Of a stretch of 64,000 nt of DNA, positions 54,106 through 62,579 are shown piece after piece. Origin of the DNA: Crocinitomicaceae bacterium (GTDB taxonomy: Bacteria > Bacteroidota > Bacteroidia > Flavobacteriales_D > Crocinitomicaceae). The notes beneath the pieces were generated by a model. The model did no database searches, was not told the origin of the DNA, and was given only the letters and a program-made list of their open reading frames with translations. The translations under genes were made by a program, and so were the position numbers. The stretch covers positions 1 to 64,000 of the forward strand of contig JALQYQ010000030.1 of assembly GCA_023262855.1 (NCBI GenBank), in the 5' to 3' direction. Position 1 is the stretch's first letter; each line of letters opens with the position of its first letter.

Positions 54106-56919
54106 TTAATTCGTCGTTTTCCCTTTTTCGATAGCTGGAATTCCTTCAGTTAACCATTTTGGCGCTGGTTGTCCTTGCAAGTAATAATCAAAGAACTGAC
54201 GCATGCGAATACTTAAATCGAAACGATTGGCATTTTGCATCAAATTGTGATCATCACCGTTGTAATTCAACATCCAACATGGCTTCCCAAGACGTTTCAT
54301 ACCCGTAAACAATTCAATTCCTTGGTACCACGGAACAGCTCCATCTTGATCGTTGCTCATAATCAACAAAGGCGTTTGAACCTTTGGTAAGTGGAAGATA
54401 GGAGAATTTTCTGTGTACAATTCTGGCGCTTCCCAAATGGTTTTCCCGATTCTACTTTGCGTGTGCTCGTATTGAAATTGACGGTTCACACCACTTCCCC
54501 AACGGATTCCGCCATAAGCCGAGAACATATTTGAAACCGGAGCTCCAGCCATTGCCGCTTTGTAACGCGTCGTCATTGTGATTAATTGTGCTGTTTGGTA
54601 ACCGCCCCAACTTTGTCCTTGCAAGCCCATGCGCGTTGAATCGATGTTTTTGTACAATTTCAACACGTGGTCTGTTCCACTCATGATACAATCGTAAGCC
54701 GATTTTGCAGGGTGTCCAACATGTTTGTAACGAATGTCTGGAATGAAAACACAGTAACCAGCCGAAGCGTATTCCGTTGCGTAAACTATCGAAGCGGTTG
54801 GTTTTGGTCCGTAATAGTAATGTAAATCATCTGAATTCAATTCGTAGTAATAAACAATCAGCGGATACGATTTCGTTGCGTCAAAATTCTCTGGTTTGTA
54901 CAACAATCCTTGTAAAGGAATTCCTTCATAGCTCTTCCAGTTCACCAATTCAACCGTTGCCCAATTCAATGAATCTTGTTGCGGGTTAGTATGTGTCAAT
55001 GTTTTTTCTGTTTGGAAGAAATCTTGCGTAATGCGAATTTCAGGATATTCTGACACTGAACTCATTCTGAAAATGGTTGTTTTTGTGTTTTTCGAACGAC
55101 TCAAGTACAGCAACTTGTGATTTGTGTCGTAGTTTTTTACCAAATCAGTGTGATCGCCATGATTCACAAGTGTATAAACCAATGCACCTTTTGTTGTTTC
55201 GTTGAAACCTTTGATGTAGACGTTTTCGAAATCAACATAAACACTGTCGTTTGACCACAAATTCAATTCCAAGCGAATTTTTCCTTCTTCACCTTCACGA
55301 TTGGTTAAACAACGCATTTTTTTATCAGCAATTGAATAAGCCCAAACATCGTATTGTGATTGAATGATTAAGTCTTTTTCTTCCGGAGAATATCCTCTTG
55401 TTCCAAAAGGAGAGGCTAACATCGGCATTCCGTTTACGTCTTCTTGCCAGTTCACTTTTTTCGTGTCACAGGTAATACAAGAAGTTGTTTTAGCTGTTAA
55501 ATCCATCAAATAGAATTGAGCAGCTGTAGCATCAAAGTAAGAATAATAGTTTCCACTTGGCGACATTTCTCCGTTGTATCCAACCGCTTTTTTAATCAAC
55601 TCAACTGAACCATCCAACAAGGAAACACGGTAATGATCTTCCAGATTCGGCACTTCCCATTGATTGGCCATTACGTATTGTTCATCCGATGAAGCAAATA
55701 GGTAATTACCCAAAATATTTTCCGGTAAACGAACTGAAAGCGTATCATTCGACACTTTCAAATGGGATGAATTTGCTAGGTTGAACACGTATAAATCTGT
55801 TTTCTTTAAATCGCGTTTTAATTCCACCAATTGCTGTGATTGTAAGCGTTTATCTTGGTAATGCCAGATATCCACTTTTGCTTTTTCAGATTCTAACAAA
55901 GAATCTTTTTTCTCAGGTTGCAAGCGTTCAGCGACTCCGTAGAAAAGAAAACGTCCGTCTTCACTGAAACTAGGTTTTTTATTTTCAGAAACTGCATCTT
56001 CACTTGGTAAAAATGTGGAATTCGTATCGGTTAATTGGCGCAAGGAATTGGTCGATAAATCCAACAAGTTTAATTGGTAATTTTTCACTTTTGCTGTATC
56101 AGAACTTGTCAAAAAAGCCATGTAGCGATCGTTGTGATCAAAGGATAGTTGTTTGATGGAAGTCACTTTTGGATGAATTGGACTCGGTTTACCTGTTGCT
56201 AAGTCAACAATCACCAACTGAAATGAATCCGCTTTTTCTTTTTTGTGTTCGACCATTGCCAAATAATTTCCTTTAACAGAAACTGCATGATCAGTGATGT
56301 CTTTGAATTGATAAATCTTTTCTGTTGTAGGATTTAGAAGAGTCAGCAATTTCCCATCGGATTTATATGCTGGTTTTTCCTCTTCTTTGTTTTTCTTTTT
56401 CTTTTTGGAAGTCGATTTTTTCTTCTTGCTTGCATTTTCGCTTTTCGCAGCAACCGTTTTTAGCTCATTTTCATCAACCACATAACTCAACCAATCATTG
56501 TCTTCAAACACTGAAAATGACTTCAATAATGGAATTTTAATGACGCTGTCTTTTTCAAACACATAAATTCCCAGCGTGTCTTTCGGCCATTTTTTCTTAT
56601 CGATTTTGTTCAATTCACAATTGCGCAATGTGTCAAATCCTGGGGTGATTTTAAAAACAAGGAACGAATTGTTGGTTCCAAATTTTGCTTCTTTACCGCG
56701 AGGAAAGGAATCATTTTTTGCTGTAATGGTATTGTAAATGTACAAATAGCCATCGCCACGGTGCGGATTGATTTCATAACTGATGTAATTTCCATCATTC
56801 GAACTAATTTGTGCTTCAGCTTTACGCCAATCGTTGTAAACCGTGTGATCAATGACTTTTTTTTGACCGAAAACGGACGCAGAAATGAAAAGAAGGCAAA
56901 GAATAGAAAGAATTTTCAT
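54106..56919 (-). CDS. Exported S9 family prolyl oligopeptidase-type peptidase
   Basis: A 937-aa protein. The signal peptide (ASVFG/Q) starts at MKILSILCLLFISAS. An upstream ATG at 57013-57015 is in frame but puts 32 unrelated residues before it, so I reject it. Residues ~20-690 are propeller-like blades. The C-terminal ~250 residues are an alpha/beta hydrolase. Ser770 lies in GLQGQSWGGYQTAQ, the Asp in MSNDQDGAVPWYQG, and the His in NYNGDDHNLMQ. It probably cleaves peptides in the periplasm or outside the cell. Unusual feature: a lysine-rich low-complexity insert at about residues 165-190 (KKKKSTSKKKKKNKEEE). First gene of the S9-VanZ-aldehyde dehydrogenase operon. Confidence 0.9.
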   Translation of the reverse strand: MKILSILCLLFISASVFGQKKVIDHTVYNDWRKAEAQISSNDGNYISYEINPHRGDGYLYIYNTITAKNDSFPRGKEAKFGTNNSFLVFKITPGFDTLRNCELNKIDKKKWPKDTLGIYVFEKDSVIKIPLLKSFSVFEDNDWLSYVVDENELKTVAAKSENASKKKKSTSKKKKKNKEEEKPAYKSDGKLLTLLNPTTEKIYQFKDITDHAVSVKGNYLAMVEHKKEKADSFQLVIVDLATGKPSPIHPKVTSIKQLSFDHNDRYMAFLTSSDTAKVKNYQLNLLDLSTNSLRQLTDTNSTFLPSEDAVSENKKPSFSEDGRFLFYGVAERLQPEKKDSLLESEKAKVDIWHYQDKRLQSQQLVELKRDLKKTDLYVFNLANSSHLKVSNDTLSVRLPENILGNYLFASSDEQYVMANQWEVPNLEDHYRVSLLDGSVELIKKAVGYNGEMSPSGNYYSYFDATAAQFYLMDLTAKTTSCITCDTKKVNWQEDVNGMPMLASPFGTRGYSPEEKDLIIQSQYDVWAYSIADKKMRCLTNREGEEGKIRLELNLWSNDSVYVDFENVYIKGFNETTKGALVYTLVNHGDHTDLVKNYDTNHKLLYLSRSKNTKTTIFRMSSVSEYPEIRITQDFFQTEKTLTHTNPQQDSLNWATVELVNWKSYEGIPLQGLLYKPENFDATKSYPLIVYYYELNSDDLHYYYGPKPTASIVYATEYASAGYCVFIPDIRYKHVGHPAKSAYDCIMSGTDHVLKLYKNIDSTRMGLQGQSWGGYQTAQLITMTTRYKAAMAGAPVSNMFSAYGGIRWGSGVNRQFQYEHTQSRIGKTIWEAPELYTENSPIFHLPKVQTPLLIMSNDQDGAVPWYQGIELFTGMKRLGKPCWMLNYNGDDHNLMQNANRFDLSIRMRQFFDYYLQGQPAPKWLTEGIPAIEKGKTTN

Positions 56920-57070
56920 GTTTAAATCGTAATGATGAAGCTGTAAAAGTACGAAATTGAATGTTGAATTGAAATAGACCGAATTGCTGGTAAGATTTCC
57001 AATTGCAAAATTCAACTATTTAGAATTAGCGATGCTAGAAACAATTAGTTGGCATTTTAGAATCGTGTGT

Positions 57071-58189
57071 CTAAACAAAAAGCTCCGAGGCGATAAAATC
57101 TGCTTTCAATCGACCTTCACTGGTTAACAAAAGCGTTCCATTTTCTTCAAATAACCACTCATTTTGCTTGAATTCACTTACTTTTTCAACGTAATCCTTG
57201 CTCGGTTCTAAAATGGCGAAAAGTTGTTCGAGATTAACTCCATAGGATGTGCGAAGTCCAATCAATAGCAATTCATTCCAGCGATCTTTTGGCGACAATT
57301 CTTCCAATTCAAAATATGTACCTGAAGCAAGATTTTTGATGTAAAGTGTATTGTTTGCAACATTCCATTGACGGCTTTTTCCGTCGAACGAATGTGCCGA
57401 AGGTCCAACGCCTAAATACTGCGCACCTTTCCAATACGAAGAATTGTGAACGGCTTCAAATCCAGGTAAACCAAAATTTGATATTTCGTAATGATTGAAA
57501 CCAGCTCCTTTTAATTGTTCTGTTAAATAAATGAATTGCTCGCTCTGATCATCTTCACCTGCTGGCACAATTTTTTTGCTTTCAACTAAATGATGCAAGG
57601 CGGTCTTTTCTTCGATTGTCAAACAATACGCAGAAATATGTTGCACATCCATGGCCAAAACCGTTTCAATGTGTTGTTTCCATTCTTCCATAGAAAGATG
57701 TGGTAAGCCATAGATCAAATCAACGCTGATATTTGTAATTCCGCTCTTCCGCGCTAGAGAAACGCATTGCAAGGCTTCATTAACCGAATGTGCCCTGTTC
57801 ATCCATTGTAAATCACTTTCTTTAAATGATTGTAAACCAATGGAAAGACGATTAATTCCTACTTGTTTCCAAAAACTTAATCGTTCAAGATCAATGTCAT
57901 CTGGATTTGCCTCTAAGGTTATTTCACATGAATTTGCAAGCGTGAAACGGCCTTGAATTGTTTCAAGAACTTGATTTAATTCTGCTTTAGTCAACAAACT
58001 TGGAGTTCCACCGCCAAAATAAATGCTGGATAATTCCTTAGATGCCAAATAATCAGCACGTTGCTCAATTTCCAAACAAATCGCATCAATCATTTGTTGA
58101 CGATACGAATGAAATGTGGTACTGAAATGAAAATCGCAATACGTGCATTTCTGCTTACAAAATGGAATATGAATATAAATACCCGACAC
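57071..58189 (-). CDS. hemW: Radical SAM protein HemW (heme chaperone, oxygen-independent coproporphyrinogen oxidase-like)
   Basis: A 372-aa radical SAM protein. The [4Fe-4S] motif is at Cys11, Cys15 and Cys18 (YIHIPFCKQKCTYCDF). SSIYFGGGTPSLL, LEANPDDI, RLSIGLQSF and SVDLIYGLPH follow in the usual order. HemN-type residues for true coproporphyrinogen oxidase are not apparent. The short N-terminus starting directly with the cluster motif fits HemW, a heme chaperone, rather than HemN. TAnnTTTG-type elements are on the - strand at 58194-58201 (almost leaderless) and 58241-58248. The + strand gene at 58302 is divergent. Confidence 0.92.
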   Translation of the reverse strand: MSGIYIHIPFCKQKCTYCDFHFSTTFHSYRQQMIDAICLEIEQRADYLASKELSSIYFGGGTPSLLTKAELNQVLETIQGRFTLANSCEITLEANPDDIDLERLSFWKQVGINRLSIGLQSFKESDLQWMNRAHSVNEALQCVSLARKSGITNISVDLIYGLPHLSMEEWKQHIETVLAMDVQHISAYCLTIEEKTALHHLVESKKIVPAGEDDQSEQFIYLTEQLKGAGFNHYEISNFGLPGFEAVHNSSYWKGAQYLGVGPSAHSFDGKSRQWNVANNTLYIKNLASGTYFELEELSPKDRWNELLLIGLRTSYGVNLEQLFAILEPSKDYVEKVSEFKQNEWLFEENGTLLLTSEGRLKADFIASELFV

Positions 58190-58301
58190 ATTGCAAAAAT
58201 ACGCAACTAAGTAGTTCTACGTAGTTCTTTGTTAAATAATCAAAAATAAATTTTGCGCATTCATATATTTCTGTACATTGCAGTAAATCAATAAAGCAAA
58301 A

Positions 58302-58655
58302 GTGAAAAATTTTAAAAACAATAAGGAGTTATTAAACAGAGAGTTAGAGCGATTTACATCGATCTTGGATGAGCTTTTACCTCATTATTCCTCTTTGTTG
58401 AAAAAAGAAAATTTGTCGAGCCCAGAACTAACCGAACTGGGAGAAATCGAACACTTTTTAATTGAAGTCAATGGAAAAATTGCTGCCATCAAACACATGT
58501 TGGAGCAAGATTTATTCGGACATTCATTGGACATGTATTACAAGCTAAAACTAAAAGCGAAAGAAGGCGATTTTGCAGCAAAGGCGAAGTTAGACCGTTT
58601 GCGCGAAACCTTTGAAGATTCATTTTCTTCAGGTTCAATGATCAATTGGAACTAA
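58302..58655 (+). CDS. Conserved-looking small helical protein, unknown function
   Basis: A 117-aa charged protein, apparently all helical (ELLNRELERFTSILDELLPH, LTELGEIEHFLIEVNGKIAA, YKLKLKAKEGDFAAKAKLDR). It starts at GTG (58302). The next in-frame ATG is about 65 residues on, so GTG is the best choice. There is no signal peptide or membrane segment. I do not recognise a family. It precedes the PIF1-like helicase gene by 70 bases on the same strand. Coding is supported by consistent composition across a full frame, not by homology I can name. Confidence 0.65.
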   Translation: MKNFKNNKELLNRELERFTSILDELLPHYSSLLKKENLSSPELTELGEIEHFLIEVNGKIAAIKHMLEQDLFGHSLDMYYKLKLKAKEGDFAAKAKLDRLRETFEDSFSSGSMINWN

Positions 58656-58725
58656 AACAATCTTTTTTTACTTCTTTTCAATTTTCATTTGGAAGTGAAT
58701 GATATTTTTCGTTAACTTCAAGTAA

Positions 58726-61029
58726 ATGATGACAAAAACACAACACGACGTTAGTAATCCAGCAGAATTTACAGAACGCTTTATCAACCAGACTAATCAG
58801 TCGGTTTTTCTTACAGGAAAAGCTGGAACTGGTAAAACAACTTTACTAAAGAAAATAATATCAAGCACTTACAAGAATGCTGTTATCGTTGCTCCAACAG
58901 GAATTGCCGCGTTAAATGCAGGCGGTGTGACCATTCATTCCTTCTTTCAATTGCCTTTTGCAGGTTTTGTTCCAGAATTTGGTGTTGCACCACAATTTAC
59001 AAATGCGGTTAAATTAGAAACAAAAGATAGTTTGATGCGCCATTTCGCAATGAACAAGCAACGTCAAAACATGATGCGCAACCTCGAATTGTTAATCATT
59101 GATGAGGTGAGTATGTTGCGTGCCGATTTATTGGATGCAATGGATTGGACACTCAGAAATGTGCGCAGAACAAATGATCCGTTTGGTGGCGTTCAGGTGT
59201 TATTCATTGGTGATTTATTGCAACTTCCACCCGTTGTAAAACCAGAAGAATGGAGTGTTTTAAGTAAATATTACAGCGGAATTTTCTTTTTCAATGCACG
59301 TGTTTTACAAGAACAAAAACCATTGTACATTGAACTTTCGAAGATTTACCGCCAACAAGATGATACATTCATTTCCGTATTGAACAATTTACGCGATAAT
59401 CGTATCACTGAGTCAGATGTTCAAGTGCTGAATCAATTTGTTAAACCCGATTTTGATGCTTTGAAAGAAGAAGGTTACATTACCTTGACAACGCACAATT
59501 CGAAGGCGGATGAGATGAATGCAAAAGCCTTGAAATCATTGAGCAATAAATCGTTTACTTACGAAGCTGAAGTAACAGGTGATTTTCCGCCACATCTTTT
59601 TCCAATTGAAAAGGAAATGGAATTGAAAGTGGGCGCACAGGTAATGTTTATCAAAAACGATATTTCCTTTGATAAAAATTTCTACAATGGAAAGATGGGT
59701 CGCATTGATTCATTGAGCTCTGCAGAAATCAGTGTTTATTTTCCGGAAGAAAACCGAAGCATCATCGTTGAAAAATATGAATGGAGCAATATTCGTTACA
59801 CCTTGAACGATAAAACGGGCGAAATTGAAGAAACAGTCATGGGAACGTTTGTTCATTATCCCTTAAAACTTGCTTGGGCGATAACGGTTCATAAAAGTCA
59901 AGGTTTAACATTTGACAAAGCAGTTTTGGATGTTTCGGATGTTTTTGCTCCTGGACAAGCGTATGTGGCACTTTCGCGTTTACGTACTTTGCAAGGCTTG
60001 GTTTTATTGAAGCCAATGCGCATGAATGGTTTGTCAAACGATCAACAAGTTGTAGCTTATTCTGGAAATAAGGCGGATGAGCAAATGCTGAATGCTTATT
60101 TGGAACACGGAACACGTAAATATCTGTTGGATATTCTAAGTGCGGCTTTCGATTGGTATGACTTGAATTCAAAATGGGGAATTCATGAAGCGAGTTATAA
60201 AAATGCAGGTTCAAAAACAGAAAAAGGCAAAAATAAGTCGTGGGTAACACATCAAACTCAAGCGATTCAATCCTCCATGGATCCTGCTAAAAAATTTAGA
60301 AATCAACTGGAGAATTTATTCCGAAATGAGCGCTTGGATATGGATTTTGTATTTGAACGTGTTCAGGCGGCTTACACGTATTTCTTTAAAATTTTGGATG
60401 GCGTTTTAACAAGTAATTTGAAAAAAATTGCGGAATTGCGCCGTGTGAAAAAGACAAAAGCTTATTCCGAGGAATTGGAAGAATTGGACGAGTTGCTCAC
60501 TGAGGCAATTCTAAAAATGAAAAAAGCGCGCATCCTGATGGAGTCCATTGTTGCTGGAAGAGAAATTACAAAGGAACTGGTTTGGACTTCTGAAGTGAAA
60601 AACTACAAAGTGGCTAAAATCGCGGCTTTGCAACAAGAACTGCGTCAAAATCCATCTTTGTTGGATATGCATGCAGACGAAGAGGAGGAAATCATTCCAT
60701 TGAAAAAAGCTAAAAAAGAACCGAAAGAGAAAAAGGAAAAACGCAGTACGTATGATCAATCGTGGGATTTATGGAACGAAGGTCATACGATAGAAGAAAT
60801 TGCGCGCATTCGTCAACTTTCAGAAACGACTATTTACGGTCATTTTGTATTTTTGATTAAAGCAGAAAAAGTTGAATTAAGTGATGTGATGGATCCAAAA
60901 CGAATCAGCGAATTGGCCGATTTATTTGGCGATTATCAAGGAACATCTTTAACACCTTTAAAAGAACAATTGGGTGATGCGGTGACTTGGGATGAATTGA
61001 AATTGTACCAAGCATCGACCTTACGCTAA
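58726..61029 (+). CDS. PIF1-like superfamily 1 helicase with C-terminal helix-turn-helix domain
   Basis: A 767-aa ATPase/helicase. Walker A is GKAGTGKTTLLKK (~31-43), Walker B LLIIDEVSMLRAD, followed by GGVQVLFIGDLLQLPPV. The C-terminal RecA-like part includes LAWAITVHKSQGLTFDKAVL and AYVALSRLRTLQGL. Residues ~520-640 are helical. A Lys/Glu-rich linker at ~655-680 (KKAKKEPKEKKEKR) leads to a helix-turn-helix segment near ~680-730 (HTIEEIARIRQLSETTIYGH). Proteins of this build are common in Bacteroidota and may help resolve replication or recombination intermediates. Start chosen at the first of two tandem ATG codons. The C-terminal HTH is characteristic of the subgroup. Confidence 0.9.
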   Translation: MMTKTQHDVSNPAEFTERFINQTNQSVFLTGKAGTGKTTLLKKIISSTYKNAVIVAPTGIAALNAGGVTIHSFFQLPFAGFVPEFGVAPQFTNAVKLETKDSLMRHFAMNKQRQNMMRNLELLIIDEVSMLRADLLDAMDWTLRNVRRTNDPFGGVQVLFIGDLLQLPPVVKPEEWSVLSKYYSGIFFFNARVLQEQKPLYIELSKIYRQQDDTFISVLNNLRDNRITESDVQVLNQFVKPDFDALKEEGYITLTTHNSKADEMNAKALKSLSNKSFTYEAEVTGDFPPHLFPIEKEMELKVGAQVMFIKNDISFDKNFYNGKMGRIDSLSSAEISVYFPEENRSIIVEKYEWSNIRYTLNDKTGEIEETVMGTFVHYPLKLAWAITVHKSQGLTFDKAVLDVSDVFAPGQAYVALSRLRTLQGLVLLKPMRMNGLSNDQQVVAYSGNKADEQMLNAYLEHGTRKYLLDILSAAFDWYDLNSKWGIHEASYKNAGSKTEKGKNKSWVTHQTQAIQSSMDPAKKFRNQLENLFRNERLDMDFVFERVQAAYTYFFKILDGVLTSNLKKIAELRRVKKTKAYSEELEELDELLTEAILKMKKARILMESIVAGREITKELVWTSEVKNYKVAKIAALQQELRQNPSLLDMHADEEEEIIPLKKAKKEPKEKKEKRSTYDQSWDLWNEGHTIEEIARIRQLSETTIYGHFVFLIKAEKVELSDVMDPKRISELADLFGDYQGTSLTPLKEQLGDAVTWDELKLYQASTLR

Positions 61030-61050
61030 CAAATAATTAAAACTAAAACA

Positions 61051-61848
61051 ATGAAAACAAACCACGAAATCGATTACTTCATTCACGGTGAAGAAATGCA
61101 ATTGGTAGAAATTGAATTGGATCCGCAGGAAACGGCTGTTGCTGAGGCTGGATCATTTATGTACATGGATGATGGAATCCAAATGGAAACCATTTTTGGA
61201 GACGGCAGTGCTCAATCAACTTCAGGTGGATTCATGAGTAAACTTTGGGGAGCGGGAAAACGCTTGTTGACGGGAGAAAGTTTATTTATGACAGCTTATA
61301 CGCACAATGGACAAGGAAAAGCGCGTGTTGCATTTGCATCACCTTATCCAGGAAAGATCATTCCAATTGATTTAAGTGAATACAATGGAAAAATCATTTG
61401 TCAAAAGGATTCATTTTTGTGCGCAGCTAAAGGTGTTGCTGTTGGAATTGAATTTCAGCGCAAATTAGGAACAGGATTGTTTGGTGGTGAAGGTTTCATC
61501 ATGCAAAAATTAGAAGGCGACGGAATGGCTTTTTGTCACGCGGGTGGACACATCATGAAACGCACTTTAAAACCGGGTGAAGTTCTACGTGTGGATACGG
61601 GTTGTATTGTAGCTTATACGCAAGATGTTGATTATGAAATTCAATTTGTTGGTGGAATTAAAAACACTTTATTTGGTGGAGAAGGAATGTTCTTTGCAAC
61701 ATTGAAAGGACCGGGTGAAGTTTGGTTGCAAACCTTGCCAATTTCGCGTTTGGCTTCTAGAATTCTTTCATACGGAACTGGTCCGCGCAAAGAAGAAGGA
61801 TCTATTCTGGGCGGACTCGGAAATTTATTGGACGGAGACGGCAGGTAA
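61051..61848 (+). CDS. TIGR00266/AIM24 family protein
   Basis: A 265-aa protein of the AIM24 family (TIGR00266). EIDYFIHGEEMQLVEIELDP leads into VAEAGSFMYMDDGIQMETIFGDG. GKRLLTGESLFMTAYTHNG, a repeated glycine-rich LGTGLFGGEGFIMQKLEGDG and IKNTLFGGEGMFFATLKGPG form the double beta-helix-like core. No signal peptide or membrane segment. The yeast member is mitochondrial; the bacterial role is not known. It follows the helicase by 21 bases and probably shares its transcript. The convergent gene ends 1 base away, with no terminator visible between them. Confidence 0.9.
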   Translation: MKTNHEIDYFIHGEEMQLVEIELDPQETAVAEAGSFMYMDDGIQMETIFGDGSAQSTSGGFMSKLWGAGKRLLTGESLFMTAYTHNGQGKARVAFASPYPGKIIPIDLSEYNGKIICQKDSFLCAAKGVAVGIEFQRKLGTGLFGGEGFIMQKLEGDGMAFCHAGGHIMKRTLKPGEVLRVDTGCIVAYTQDVDYEIQFVGGIKNTLFGGEGMFFATLKGPGEVWLQTLPISRLASRILSYGTGPRKEEGSILGGLGNLLDGDGR

Positions 61849-62496
61849 CTAGCGTTTAAATAATGTTGGGCGAGTCATAATGGAAGAAAGAGAAATCTTG
61901 TTCCATTCTTCAAGCGTTGGACTCAAACTGATGGTATTCATTTGATTGGAAGTAGCAGTTTTTTTGGAGGTAATTCCATCGAAAACTGTTGCTTCTGAAT
62001 CATACGTGAAATGACTAACACTAACTGTTTTTCCCTTAAATTCAAAGAGAGAAGGAGTGAAGGTTCCATTTTCTTTAAAGTTGACAATGAAGGAATTGGG
62101 CGTTAACTGTACTAATTTATGTTGAGCAGTCCCACCAATGATTTGTTCTCGGTATTTGATTCCAAAAACGTAATATTCACCTTCCAGGATACATGGAATT
62201 GAATCATCTTTTTGGACACCAAACAAGTAACCATTTTCAACACGGTACTTAGAAGATTCGCGAACGGTTTCCCTGGAAATTTGGTTGTAAATGGTTGAAA
62301 TTGCAAAAATGCCTTTTGCCGAAAATTCATAATCAATATCTGCTGAATCACTTGAATAAATTCCATAAAACGACTTTGGAACAGCACTAATTTCTGGTGA
62401 ATTTGGCGGCAAAGTAATTGCGAAATCGTACGAGGTTTGAGCGAAACAATTAATAGAAAATAAGAGGATTGTAATGACACTTGTTAAAACCTTCAT
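61849..62496 (-). CDS. Exported protein of unknown function
   Basis: A 215-aa protein with a signal peptide of ~19 residues (NCFA/QTSYDF). The remainder is beta-rich (GIYSSDSADIDYEFSAKGIF, EGEYYVFGIKYREQIIGG, PSLFEFKGKTVSVSHFTYDS). No cysteine motif, sorting domain or named family is recognised. It is a single gene convergent with the AIM24 gene (stops directly adjacent) and divergent from recJ across 83 bases. Confidence 0.7.
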   Translation of the reverse strand: MKVLTSVITILLFSINCFAQTSYDFAITLPPNSPEISAVPKSFYGIYSSDSADIDYEFSAKGIFAISTIYNQISRETVRESSKYRVENGYLFGVQKDDSIPCILEGEYYVFGIKYREQIIGGTAQHKLVQLTPNSFIVNFKENGTFTPSLFEFKGKTVSVSHFTYDSEATVFDGITSKKTATSNQMNTISLSPTLEEWNKISLSSIMTRPTLFKR

Positions 62497-62579
62497 GTTG
62501 TATTTTTTATGAATTCAATTATTTTTTTCTTGCTTCAATGCGCCAATTTTTATTAACTTAAATAAGAAAACTGAAAATT

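Noticed and set aside
56920-57015. A 32-residue upstream extension of the S9 peptidase
   Set aside because: It would bury the signal peptide that begins at the ATG at 56917-56919.
59837-60250. A 137-codon open frame on the - strand
   Set aside because: An antisense shadow of the PIF1-like helicase gene with no recognisable motif.
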